DNA of 64,000 nt from the NCBI GenBank assembly GCA_021850325.1, contig JAJZMF010000004.1:157470-221469 (forward strand), written 5' to 3'. Origin of the DNA: Actinomycetes bacterium. GTDB lineage: Bacteria; Actinomycetota; Acidimicrobiia; Acidimicrobiales; Palsa-688. Below, one piece after another: positions 18,286 through 26,734 of the stretch; the stretch's first letter is position 1; the number at the start of each line of letters is the position of its first letter. The notes beneath the pieces were generated by a model. The model was not told where the DNA came from, did no database searches, and saw nothing but the letters and a program-made list of their open reading frames with translations. The position numbers and the translations under genes are program-made.

Positions 18286-19254
18286 ATGCCCAAAGCCTCT
18301 TCCGCACGTAAAGTCGCCCGCGCCGCCGGACTGGGTGGTAGCCGGTCCTACGCCAGCCGGCCTCCCTGGGGCTTCTACTTCGCCTTGGTGCTGCTGGTGG
18401 TACTGGGCCTGGTGGGCGTCTACAACAGCCGGGAGTACCGGCAGAACAAGATCAACAACCAGGGCAACGTGGCGCCCACGGTCGGCATGACCACCCCCTG
18501 GTTCGAGGGCTATGCGGTCGACATCTGCGGCAAGTTGCAGCCTCCGGTCAACACCAACAAGAACCCCTTCGGGATAACCACCAAGGGCGACGGGATCATC
18601 TACATCAACCCCACGGTCAAGTCGGCTGCCGGCCACAACGCCACCCTGGGCAAGTTCGCCACCTCGGTGGGGATCACGCTCAACGCCGCCCAGCTGCAAC
18701 TACCCGGAGGCAAGCTCTACCAGGTCGGCGACAACTGCCAGGGCAAGCCGGGCCGCATCTACGTGATGACCTGGTCCTCGCCCCAGGCCCCGCAGGCCGA
18801 CGGCGTGCTCCAGGACAAGCAGGGCATCAGCCCCACCACCGGGCTCGAGGACACCTGCAACCCGGATTGCGAGTCGGGTGTGCTGCTGGAGAAGAACCAG
18901 CTGGTGACGATCGCCTTCCTGCCCGCGCCGGCCAAGGGCAAGACGCCCAACATCCTGCAGCCTCCCCAGTCCGTGGTGTCCAAGCTGGGCACCCTGGTGG
19001 CGACCGGCGGTACCACGAGCACGACGGCGGCCACCATCCCGGTCCCGACGACCGCCAAGACCGCGACCACGTCCAAGCCGGGCAAGACCTCCACGGCCAC
19101 TAGCTCGACGGTGCCCACCACGGCCAAGACCGCCACGACGGCCAAGACCGCCACGACGGCCAAGACCGCCACGACGGCCAAGACCGCCACGACGGCGGCC
19201 GGGGCCGGGGCCGGGGCCACCTCGACCGGGCACAAGACCACCAAGAAGGGGTGA
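18286..19254 (+). CDS. membrane-anchored extracytoplasmic protein with Ala/Lys/Thr repeat tail
   Basis: A 322-aa protein with a basic N-terminus, one membrane anchor (WGFYFALVLLVVLGLVGVY, residues about 26-44), a soluble domain of roughly 190 residues and a C-terminal low-complexity tail. The domain has four cysteines (DICGKLQP, DNCQGKPG, and a DTCNPDCESG pair) that would form disulfides outside the membrane. The tail is rich in Thr, Ala and Lys and ends with four AKTATT repeats, resembling wall-spanning stalks. Family unknown to me. It sits between the WbbL-like gene and an epimerase with which it overlaps (GTGA), so a role in surface glycan work is plausible but unproven. Confidence 0.8.
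   Translation: MPKASSARKVARAAGLGGSRSYASRPPWGFYFALVLLVVLGLVGVYNSREYRQNKINNQGNVAPTVGMTTPWFEGYAVDICGKLQPPVNTNKNPFGITTKGDGIIYINPTVKSAAGHNATLGKFATSVGITLNAAQLQLPGGKLYQVGDNCQGKPGRIYVMTWSSPQAPQADGVLQDKQGISPTTGLEDTCNPDCESGVLLEKNQLVTIAFLPAPAKGKTPNILQPPQSVVSKLGTLVATGGTTSTTAATIPVPTTAKTATTSKPGKTSTATSSTVPTTAKTATTAKTATTAKTATTAKTATTAAGAGAGATSTGHKTTKKG
19123..19194 (+). repeat. four perfect 18-bp tandem repeats
   Basis: GCCAAGACCGCCACGACG occurs four times without a mismatch, encoding AKTATT each time at the end of the membrane-anchored protein. In-frame copy-number variation would change stalk length without breaking the gene. Confidence 0.9.
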
Positions 19255-20216
19255 CCTCCGTGCCTGGCCCCCGCCCGGCGTACCGGGCCCTGGTCACGGG
19301 CGGGGCGGGCTTCATAGGTTCCACTCTGGTGGACCGCCTGCTGGCCGAGGGCCACTCGGTCGACGTGGTCGACAACCTGGCCTCGGGCTCGTTGGCCAAC
19401 CTGGCCGAAGCGCGCGCGGTCGGCAGTGGGCGCTTCCACTTCCACAAGATGGACGTCCGTTCGGCTGAGCTCGTCGGCCTGATGGAGCGCCGCCGGCCGG
19501 AGGTGGTCTACCACCTGGCCGCGCAAGCCGACGTACGGGTCTCGGTCGCCGACCCCGTGCTCGACGCGGAGGTGAACGTACTGGGGTCGTTGCGGGCGCT
19601 CGAGGGCGCCCGGGCTGCCGGGGCGCGCAAGTTCGTGTTCGCCGCCAGCGGAGGCACGTTGTACGGTGACAACGACAACCTGCCCCTGAAGGAGTCCCAG
19701 CCCCACCGGCCCCTGTCCCCCTACGGGGTGGCCAAGAAGGCCGTTATCGACTACCTGGTCGCCTACCGGGAGATGTACGGGTTGGAGTTCACGGCGTTGG
19801 CCATGGCCAATGTGTACGGCCCCCGTCAGGACCCGCACGGGGAGGCCGGGGTGGTGGCCATATTCGCGGGGAGGTTGTTGGCCGGCGAACCGTGCGTGAT
19901 CTACGGTGACGGCCGCCAGACCCGGGACTTCGTCTTCGTGGACGATGTGGTCGACGCCTTCTCGCGGGCGGGGGAGCGGGGCAGCGGGCTGCTCTGCAAC
20001 GTGGGCACGGGCCGCGAGACGAGCATCAACGAGCTCTACCAGGCCATGGCCCGCAACGCCGGTGCCACCCAGGCTCCCGTCTACGTGCCCTCCCGCCGGG
20101 GTGAAGTGCAGCGCAGCTGCCTCGACCCCGGCCGGGCCGGCATCCACCTGGGCTGGAAGCCGTGGACGTCGGTGCCCGAAGGGACGGCCGCGGTACTGGG
20201 GTGGGCCCAGACCTGA
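19251..20216 (+). CDS. NAD-dependent nucleotide-sugar epimerase (GalE-like)
   Basis: A 321-aa extended SDR. VTGGAGFIGSTLVDRL binds NAD, HLAAQADVRVSV and the catalytic SPYGVAKKA (YxxxK) plus ASGGTLYGD are typical of UDP-glucose/UDP-GlcNAc 4-epimerases, and the late GDGRQTRDFVFVDDVV binds the nucleotide sugar. It probably interconverts UDP-Glc/UDP-Gal or the N-acetyl or uronic forms; specificity is not readable. The GTG start overlaps the preceding stop. The C-terminus FxxGWKPW matches the family. Confidence 0.87.
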   Translation: MTSVPGPRPAYRALVTGGAGFIGSTLVDRLLAEGHSVDVVDNLASGSLANLAEARAVGSGRFHFHKMDVRSAELVGLMERRRPEVVYHLAAQADVRVSVADPVLDAEVNVLGSLRALEGARAAGARKFVFAASGGTLYGDNDNLPLKESQPHRPLSPYGVAKKAVIDYLVAYREMYGLEFTALAMANVYGPRQDPHGEAGVVAIFAGRLLAGEPCVIYGDGRQTRDFVFVDDVVDAFSRAGERGSGLLCNVGTGRETSINELYQAMARNAGATQAPVYVPSRRGEVQRSCLDPGRAGIHLGWKPWTSVPEGTAAVLGWAQT

Positions 20217-20249
20217 CTGGGCCGGGAGGCCCGGGGGAAGGATCCGGGT

Positions 20250-20630
20250 ATGCCGGCCTACGTTTCGCACTGCAAGAACTGCTCCCGGCGGGTCGTGGTC
20301 GATTGGGACGGTGACCACCGGTTGCTCCCCTTCCCGACCACCTGCACCTACTGCGGCCACCCTGATGGCTACGGGGAGGGGGACATCGTACTGGTGGGTG
20401 CCTTCGAGGCCACCTGCCCGCACTGCCAGGACGCCTTCCCGGCCGAGGTGCCGGTGAGCAGTGTGGACTACCACCAACCGGGTGGGTTGTCCGGCCCGGT
20501 AGCCCTCGTCTGCAAGGACTGCGGTTACAAGGGCCTGTACGACCCCACCGACATAACCTGGTTGGGGTGGGGGCCGTCGATGCCCCAGGCTTCGGCCCGG
20601 GCGGGGGGCCATGGCCAGGAGCGTGCCTGA
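20250..20630 (+). CDS. double zinc-ribbon protein, unknown function
   Basis: A 126-aa protein with four CxxC knuckles: CKNC, CTYC, CPHC and CKDC. The first two and last two probably each bind one zinc. No catalytic motif or signal peptide is seen; the last 20 residues are Gly/Ala-rich. It has a GGAAGGA ribosome site upstream of ATG 20250. The gene is convergent with cofE. Roles in nucleic-acid or protein binding are possible; I do not recognise a named family. Confidence 0.7.
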   Translation: MPAYVSHCKNCSRRVVVDWDGDHRLLPFPTTCTYCGHPDGYGEGDIVLVGAFEATCPHCQDAFPAEVPVSSVDYHQPGGLSGPVALVCKDCGYKGLYDPTDITWLGWGPSMPQASARAGGHGQERA

Positions 20631-20679
20631 GCGGGTGCGGGCCGCCCAGCCTTCCCGGGCCCACCGGGTTGCCCAGGGG

Positions 20680-21372
20680 TCAGCGGAACAGGTCCCCGCT
20701 CGGGTGCCTCACCACCTCGGCCCGGACCGAGGACTCCCGGAACCAACTGCGGTCGACCCCTCTCACCACCACGACCGGGACCCCTGAGGCCTTGCCCTTG
20801 ACCAGCTCGGCCGCCCCGGCCAGCTCGTCGGCGATGCAGACCTGGGTCACCGCCAGCTCCCTGCCCCCGGCGTCGGTGGTACCGCGCAGGTCGATGACAG
20901 CGGCGATGCCGGCGCAGCCTATGGCGACGTCGGTAAGGCCGTTGCGCCAGGTCCGCCCGAACGTGTCGGAGACGATGACCCCCGTGTGCAGGCCGGTCCG
21001 GGCCAGGATGGCGTCGCGGATGTGGCGGGCACTGCGGTCCGGGTCGACAGGCAGGAGAGCTGCGCTGCCGGCCGCCACGTTGGACAGGTCGACCCCCGCG
21101 TTGGCGCACACGAACCCGTGGCGCGTCTCTGTGATGAGCATGCCCTCGCGTTCGCGCAGCACCCGGACGCTCTCCCCCAGGATGACCCGGCGCCTGGCCT
21201 GGGGGTCGTCGGCGTCCAGGGGGACCAGGCGGCCTTCGGCCTTGGAGACCACCTTCTGGGTGACCACCAGGACGTCGTAGTCCTCCAGCTCGACGGCCCG
21301 CAGGACCATATCGGCCAGCTCGTCGCCCGGTGAGACCTCTCCGATCCCGCCGACCGGGAGGAGCGAGATCAC
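20680..21372 (-). CDS. cofE: coenzyme F420-0:L-glutamate ligase
   Basis: A 230-aa CofE (FbiB N-terminal domain) that adds glutamates to F420-0 with GTP. The conserved VVTQKVVSKAEG, NAGVDLSN, the LLPVDPD loop and the VSDTFGRTWRNG nucleotide/metal region are present. The mycobacterial FbiB has an extra C-terminal FMN domain that reduces dehydro-F420-0; this protein ends after the ligase domain, so that reductase must be separate. The nitroreductase-family protein at 3345-4010 is one conceivable but untested candidate. The GTG start overlaps the cofD stop. Confidence 0.9.
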   Translation of the reverse strand: MISLLPVGGIGEVSPGDELADMVLRAVELEDYDVLVVTQKVVSKAEGRLVPLDADDPQARRRVILGESVRVLREREGMLITETRHGFVCANAGVDLSNVAAGSAALLPVDPDRSARHIRDAILARTGLHTGVIVSDTFGRTWRNGLTDVAIGCAGIAAVIDLRGTTDAGGRELAVTQVCIADELAGAAELVKGKASGVPVVVVRGVDRSWFRESSVRAEVVRHPSGDLFR

Positions 21373-22487
21373 CCGGCCCGCCGGGTGCTCGTCAGGGCTG
21401 CCTCCAGGGCCGCAGTTGCCAGCCGGGCCGACTCGGCCGGGCCTGTCATCACGGTCCCCGTCACGGTGCAGGCCATGCCCTCCGCCTCGACCCTGGGCGC
21501 CAGGGAGGCATCGGCCTCGTCCACGACCAGGTTGGCGGCGACCGGCGCCCAGATGCGGGCGACGCCCAGGGCACTGGGTTCGTGGCCGAGCTCGGACAGC
21601 ATGCGGTCGGCGGGGCCCTTGAGGGCCCGACCGGCGATGATGGGGGACACGGCCACCGTCGAGGCCCTTCTCGCCGCCACGGCTTCGGCCAGGCCGGGGA
21701 CGGCCAGGACGGGGCCGATCGACACCAGCGGGTTCGAGGGGCAGATCACCACCACGTCGGCCTCCCTCAGGGCTTCGAGGGCCCCGGGGGCGGGCCGGGC
21801 CGTTGCCGCGCCTGCGAAGCGCAGGGCGGCCACGCTCACCGAGTGGGCATGTCCGACGAAGTACTCCTGGAAGCTGAGCTCGACCTCGCCGCCGGGCCCG
21901 TTGTCCGCCCCCGTCCCCTCCCCCCGGCCGGGCGCCTCCGGAGCCTCGCCCGTGGTCCCGTGCGCCGGCAGAGGGCCCCGGCCCAACCCGCCGAAGCGGC
22001 GGCCCCGGCCCAGTGACGCCCTGGTCAGCACCCGGGTCTCGACCCGGTCGTCCGACATGGGTAGCAGGCGGGCTTGGACACCGAAGCGGGCGGCCACCTC
22101 GGCGCTGACCTGTGAGAGCGTGGCACCGCCCGCCAGCCTTCCCGTGCGGAAGAGGTGGGTTGCCAGGTCCTTGTCGCCCAGGGAGAACCATGTGAGCTCC
22201 CCGGCGGCGTACCCGGCGGCGGGTTCGAAGGCGGCGAGCGCCTCCATCACCGACCAGGTCTCGCCCGTCAGGCCCCAACCCGTGGCCTGGTTGTTGGCGC
22301 CCGCCAGGGTGTAGGTGACGGTGTCCAGGTCGGGGCACACGTACAGCCCGTGCAGGACTGTGTCGTCCCCCGTGTTGACGATGGCGGTCACGTTGCGGTC
22401 GCCGACCACGGCGCACAGGCCTCGCAGCATGCGGGCGGCCCCCACGCCTCCGGCCAGGGCGGCCACCCGGAGCCCGGTGAGCTTCAA
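21369..22487 (-). CDS. cofD: 2-phospho-L-lactate (phosphoenolpyruvate) transferase
   Basis: A 372-aa CofD/FbiA, which joins the activated three-carbon moiety to the deazaflavin Fo to make (dehydro-)F420-0. Signatures are the N-terminal ALAGGVGAARMLRGL, the NTGDDTVLHGLYVCPDLDTV block and ICPSNPLVSIGPVL. It is about 40 residues longer than usual because a Gly/Pro-rich low-complexity stretch (about residues 165-205) is inserted before the conserved LSFQEYFV. ATG 22487 overlaps the rmlC stop by four bases, so the order rmlC-cofD-cofE is translationally coupled. Confidence 0.92.
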   Translation of the reverse strand: MKLTGLRVAALAGGVGAARMLRGLCAVVGDRNVTAIVNTGDDTVLHGLYVCPDLDTVTYTLAGANNQATGWGLTGETWSVMEALAAFEPAAGYAAGELTWFSLGDKDLATHLFRTGRLAGGATLSQVSAEVAARFGVQARLLPMSDDRVETRVLTRASLGRGRRFGGLGRGPLPAHGTTGEAPEAPGRGEGTGADNGPGGEVELSFQEYFVGHAHSVSVAALRFAGAATARPAPGALEALREADVVVICPSNPLVSIGPVLAVPGLAEAVAARRASTVAVSPIIAGRALKGPADRMLSELGHEPSALGVARIWAPVAANLVVDEADASLAPRVEAEGMACTVTGTVMTGPAESARLATAALEAALTSTRRAG

Positions 22488-23035
22488 CGCCGCAGGGAGG
22501 CGTGCGGGCGCACGTCCGGGCCCAGCTGCGACCGGCGGGGGTTGGCGCTGTCGCGGACGGACAGGACGGGTGCGCTCAGCCCCCAGTCGGCCGCCACCTC
22601 CGGGTCGTCCCAGGCCACGCCGAGCTCGTCGGCGGGGTTGTAGTAGCTGTCGACCATGTAGCTGATGGTCATGTCCGTGAGCGATGAGAAGCCGTGGGCC
22701 ACGCCCGGAGGGATGAACACTCCCAGGGCATTGTCGGCGTCGACGTCCAGGGCCAGGGTCGCCCCGTCGGTCGGTGAGCCCTGCCGCAGGTCGTGCAGCA
22801 CGACCCGGGCCCTGCCGCGGGGGACCGTCCAGTAGTCGGCCTGGTGGAGGTGGTAGTGCAGGCCCACTACCGACCCGGCCTGCCGCTCGGCCCGGTTCGC
22901 CTGGACCATCTCCCGTCCCAGGGGGAACCAGCTCCGCCGGTACGTCTCGATGAACACGCCCCTCTCGTCCCCGTGGCGGTCCGGGGTGACGACGTAGACG
23001 TCCTTGATGATCTCCGACTCGGCGATTGAGGGCAC
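22484..23035 (-). CDS. rmlC: dTDP-4-dehydrorhamnose 3,5-epimerase-like cupin
   Basis: A 183-aa RmlC-family cupin. DERGVFIETYRRSWF, VGLHYHLHQADYW with the active-site His, and the FIPPGVAHGFSSL strand are typical; it would epimerise dTDP-4-keto-6-deoxyglucose at C3 and C5 between RmlB and RmlD. GTG 23035 is supported by a minus-strand TACGCT box (23042-23047) 6 nt upstream, suggesting leaderless expression. It completes the rhamnose pathway although it is not in the rmlABD operon; instead it leads into cofD-cofE. Confidence 0.87.
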   Translation of the reverse strand: MPSIAESEIIKDVYVVTPDRHGDERGVFIETYRRSWFPLGREMVQANRAERQAGSVVGLHYHLHQADYWTVPRGRARVVLHDLRQGSPTDGATLALDVDADNALGVFIPPGVAHGFSSLTDMTISYMVDSYYNPADELGVAWDDPEVAADWGLSAPVLSVRDSANPRRSQLGPDVRPHASLRR

Positions 23036-23143
23036 CCGGCGAGCGTACAGTCGGCGGCCGGGCCCTCGTGGGAGCGGCCCCTGCCGCCCCTGCCCCTGGC
23101 CTTCAGCCACCCGGGGGCCCACCTGGGGGACGGAGGCAGCCCT

Positions 23144-24328
23144 TCAGCCCGCTGCCCGCCCTTGCGTACCCCGGCCGCTGAGAGCCCGGGCGAAGAGCTC
23201 GGGGTAGGGGGCCAGTGCCCCGCGCCTGAGAGGGGAGCGGCGTTTCCTCGACTCGGCGTCCGTGGTCCGGGGGAGCAGCTCGCAGATGGCATCGGCCAGG
23301 CGGGCGGCGTCACCGGGGGGCACGAGCCTCCCTGTCGAGGGGCTCGAGCCGGCCAACATCTCCCGAGGACCACCGGCGTCGGTGGCGACCACGGGGACCC
23401 CGCAGGCCATGGCCTCCACCAGTGCCAGGCCCCAGGGCTCGGGGCCGGTGGACGGGTAGGCGAGCACATCGAGGTCGGCGATCAGGTCGGCTGCCTCGGG
23501 CCCGGGCAGCGGCCCGGCCCACCGGGCCCCCACCTGTGCCGCCCGGGCCTGCAGGTCGGCGGCGAAGGCCTCCTTGCCCTTGACCGCCGCCCCCGCTACC
23601 ACGAGGGCGGTGCCTGGGCGCAGCTCGTCCAAGTGGCACTTTGCCTCCAGGAGCACCTCCACGCCCTTCCAGGTGTCGACCCGGCCCACATAGCCCACGA
23701 GGGGGGCCCGGTCGTCCAGGCCGAGCCGGCGCCGTGCCCGTCCCGCCCGTTGGGGGAAGTACTCCGCCGGGTCGACCTCCTCGTAGACCACCTGCAAGGG
23801 CGCGCCCGGGAGCTGGTCGGCTATGGCCTGGGAGGCAGCGAGCACGACCGTGGCGAAGCGCCGGCACAGGGCGCGCTCGAGACCGAGGGCCACCCCCGAC
23901 TGGGTCACTATCTCCCGGGCGTGCCAGACGTGGGGCAACCCGGCCAGGCGGGCCACTGCCCAGCCGTACCAGCTGTGCAGTGAGTTGGTGTGCACCAGCT
24001 CGGCGTGGCAACGTCGGCAGAGCAGCCACAACCTGGCCACCGACAGGGGCCAGTTCAGGGCGTACAGGGCCCAACCGGCCAGGCCGTGGCTGGTGCTCAC
24101 CCGTCGCATGGGGACCACGTGCAGCTGCGCCCCGGCCCGGGCGAAGCGCTCCGTCATGGGGGAGGGCTCGGGCAGGGCCACGTGCACCTGCCAACCGGCC
24201 CGGCCCAGCTGCGCCACGAGGCGCAGGAGGGCCTGGTCCGAGCCTCCCTCCTCGGCCACGGGCTGGATGCACAGGACGGTGTGCACCTTGGAGGCCGGCT
24301 CCCCGGAGGCCGGCCCCCCGGCGGTCAC
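23144..24328 (-). CDS. GT4-family glycosyltransferase
   Basis: A 394-aa GT-B glycosyltransferase. The N-terminal half starts LCIQPVAEEGGSDQALLRLV, the usual Gly-containing acceptor loop; the C-terminal half has VGYVGRVDTWKGVEVLLEA and the donor-binding EPWGLALVEAMACGVPVVATDAGG with the EX7E pair. It is a retaining, cytosolic, nucleotide-sugar-dependent enzyme; sugar and acceptor are unknown. Its GTG start overlaps the stop of the double glycosyltransferase upstream (GTGA). It is the third gene of a three-glycosyltransferase run. Confidence 0.87.
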   Translation of the reverse strand: MTAGGPASGEPASKVHTVLCIQPVAEEGGSDQALLRLVAQLGRAGWQVHVALPEPSPMTERFARAGAQLHVVPMRRVSTSHGLAGWALYALNWPLSVARLWLLCRRCHAELVHTNSLHSWYGWAVARLAGLPHVWHAREIVTQSGVALGLERALCRRFATVVLAASQAIADQLPGAPLQVVYEEVDPAEYFPQRAGRARRRLGLDDRAPLVGYVGRVDTWKGVEVLLEAKCHLDELRPGTALVVAGAAVKGKEAFAADLQARAAQVGARWAGPLPGPEAADLIADLDVLAYPSTGPEPWGLALVEAMACGVPVVATDAGGPREMLAGSSPSTGRLVPPGDAARLADAICELLPRTTDAESRKRRSPLRRGALAPYPELFARALSGRGTQGRAAG

Positions 24329-26733
24329 GCGCCCGTCCCCTGCCGGGCATGACGCCCGGCCCTGTGCCGCTCGGCGAGGCAGGAGAGCAGCTCGACGGTC
24401 GGGCCCCAGCTGCAAGCTGCCCGGAGCGCAGGGACGGAAGCCTCGAACATCTTGCGGCGCTCGGGGCTGTGGGGCTTGGCCAGAGGCCCCCAGAGGACGG
24501 CCATGACCTCCCGGGCCACCTCGACCGGCCGCAGCGCCACGGTCCTGACCGTCCCGGCAGGAGCGGGCAGTTCGGCAATGGGGGCGCTGGCGGCCACGAT
24601 GGTCGGTGTGCCCAGCCGCGCCGCGCTGAGGACCGAGGCCGAGGTCTCCCCCCGGGTCAGCCTCCTGCCCACCAGGGCCGCTGCTGCGTGGGCCAGCCAG
24701 GTGTCGAAGAGGGCATCGTCCAGGAAGCCGGTCAGCACCATCTCGACCCCACGCCGGCCGGCCAGGTCCACCAGGCGCTGTGCCAGATAGGTGGGGCAGA
24801 ACCCGGCGAAGACGAGCAGGGGGCGCTGGTCCGCTGGGACGAGGGCAACGGACGCGATGAGCCCGTCCGGCCACTTGGCAGGGCCCACGAAGCCGGGGAC
24901 GACCAGGTACGGCCTTTCGGGCACCGGCGAGGGGGCCGACAGGGCGACGAAGCGGTGCTCGGGTGACACGCGCCCGCCCAGGGGGACCACGTGCACCGGA
25001 GGGCCGTCGGTCAGGGCAGCTCGCAGCATCTCGGCCGCCTGGGAGGAATGGACGACGAAGGCATCGGCACGGCGTGCCACCCACCGCAGCAGCGCCGTCT
25101 CGCCGGGGCCCCCTACGGGGGCACCCGCGCCCTCCCGGCTGCCCGTCCCGGAACGCCGGGAGGGGTACGCCGCCCGGAGCTCGGCTTGCAGGTCGGCAGG
25201 CACGGCCACGTCAGGCGGAGGTGCCAACAGCGGGGGTACGAGGAACGGCAAGGCGATGTCGTGCAGTTCCACCACGCCCCCGTGGCGGGCCAGGTAGTCG
25301 AACTGGCGCAGGTGGAAACGCTTGTGGTTGGCAAGATGGTGCCACCACAGTGCCCCAGACGGTGCCGGTCCCTGGCCCGGCGCAGTACCGGGAGCGTCCC
25401 CGGCCTGGGAACCGGCCCAGTAGGTGGCGACATGGCCGGCGACCGCCCGTGCCTGGTCGACCATGTAGCGGGTTATGCCCGAAGCTGTCGGAGGGAGGGG
25501 CCCGGTGAGCACAACCGGCGCCGGCTTGGTGCGCCGGGGCGTCCGGGAGGGCGCAGGAGCGGCCTGCCCCGGCACGCCCAGGCCCAGCGCCGTCCTCACC
25601 CTGGTCGCCACCTGTTCCCAGGTCAGGCGGCGTGCTGCGCCGGCCTGGCGGGCCACCAGCTGTTCCCGCCACACCGTGTCGGTGGCCGCCCGGCGCACCA
25701 GGGCGGCCAGAGGTGCCGGCTCGCTCGGGTCGAACGCCGTCTCGGGCGTGCCCAGCAGGTCGAAGCCCCCGACGGGCTCGGCAGCCAGGACCAGTGCGCC
25801 GGCGAGCGGAGCGTCGAACATGGCGAGCTCGTAGCCCTCGCAGCAGGAGGGCACCACGTAGGCGAGAGCGTTGCCCAGGAAGCCGGCGACGGCACCCCGG
25901 GCGGCCATGGCCGGAGCCGGGCCAACCGGGCCACCGGCCGGCGAGCCGGGGCGGGAGGCCAACCTGGCCCGCTCCTCGGGGGTGGTGGCGAGGTCGACGC
26001 GCACATCCCCGAGGGCGTGCCCGGCCAGGCCGGCCAGCGCCTCGACGATGAGCTCCGGCCGGCGATGGGGGGCGGGTGCGTACTCCCACACGACCCTGGC
26101 CGGAGGCGACGTCACCCCTCTGGCCAGTGCCGGGCCGGACGTGGAAGACGGGGCCAGGCCGACGGTGTGCACCGGTGGCGCGCCCTCGCCCAGCTGTTGC
26201 CTGACCAGCTCGGACAGCCTGTTGCTGGGCACGAGCACGGCGTCGGCCTCGGCGCAGAGGGTGAGGTGCGCCCGGTACCAGGTCTCGAGCCCGGGTTCGG
26301 CCGCCAGGTACAGCTCGGGCAGGACGAGGGGCGCCACGTCGTGGACCAGGACGCCCACCTGGCCGGCCCACGCCGGGGCGAGGGCCGGGTGGCAGATGGC
26401 ACCTGTCGAGGGCCGTTCCAGGCCGCCGAGGTCGACGTAGGTGGCACCTTCGAGCCCGAGCCCGTCGTAGGCCTGCCTGGTGACCTCGTCGTCGTGGACG
26501 GCGGAGGGTGCGGGCAGCGGGAGAGGCACCCAGGAGACGGTGGCCCCAGAGCGCCGGGCGGCAGCCACGATGCGCTGGGGCACGGGCTCGAAGGGGCTGA
26601 CCAGCAGGTGGAGCTGTTCCCCCTCGGGGGCGCCCTCCAGCAGCGCTGCTACGAGCTCCGTTACGTACCGGCTGGGCCACGGCCCGCTCGCCGAGGGCGC
26701 CTGGGCGGTCTGGATGTCGAGGGCGACGAGCAT
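24325..26733 (-). CDS. double-module GT-B glycosyltransferase
   Basis: An 802-aa protein made of two glycosyltransferase-like halves. Half one (residues about 1-375) has VLVHDVAPLVLP, a VPSNRLSELVR acceptor-side strand and a degenerate donor motif PSCCEGYELAMFDAPLAG where the second Glu is Asp. A Pro-rich linker follows, then half two (about 400-800) begins VVLTGPLPPTASGITRYMVDQ, has a VVELHDIALPFL and HSSQAAEMLR acceptor region and the RLTRGETSASVLSAARLGTPTIVA donor region. Two sugars might be added in succession, or one half may be inactive. The start is 1 nt after the upstream stop, so expression is coupled. Confidence 0.75.
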   Translation of the reverse strand: MLVALDIQTAQAPSASGPWPSRYVTELVAALLEGAPEGEQLHLLVSPFEPVPQRIVAAARRSGATVSWVPLPLPAPSAVHDDEVTRQAYDGLGLEGATYVDLGGLERPSTGAICHPALAPAWAGQVGVLVHDVAPLVLPELYLAAEPGLETWYRAHLTLCAEADAVLVPSNRLSELVRQQLGEGAPPVHTVGLAPSSTSGPALARGVTSPPARVVWEYAPAPHRRPELIVEALAGLAGHALGDVRVDLATTPEERARLASRPGSPAGGPVGPAPAMAARGAVAGFLGNALAYVVPSCCEGYELAMFDAPLAGALVLAAEPVGGFDLLGTPETAFDPSEPAPLAALVRRAATDTVWREQLVARQAGAARRLTWEQVATRVRTALGLGVPGQAAPAPSRTPRRTKPAPVVLTGPLPPTASGITRYMVDQARAVAGHVATYWAGSQAGDAPGTAPGQGPAPSGALWWHHLANHKRFHLRQFDYLARHGGVVELHDIALPFLVPPLLAPPPDVAVPADLQAELRAAYPSRRSGTGSREGAGAPVGGPGETALLRWVARRADAFVVHSSQAAEMLRAALTDGPPVHVVPLGGRVSPEHRFVALSAPSPVPERPYLVVPGFVGPAKWPDGLIASVALVPADQRPLLVFAGFCPTYLAQRLVDLAGRRGVEMVLTGFLDDALFDTWLAHAAAALVGRRLTRGETSASVLSAARLGTPTIVAASAPIAELPAPAGTVRTVALRPVEVAREVMAVLWGPLAKPHSPERRKMFEASVPALRAACSWGPTVELLSCLAERHRAGRHARQGTGA

Positions 26734-26734
26734 C

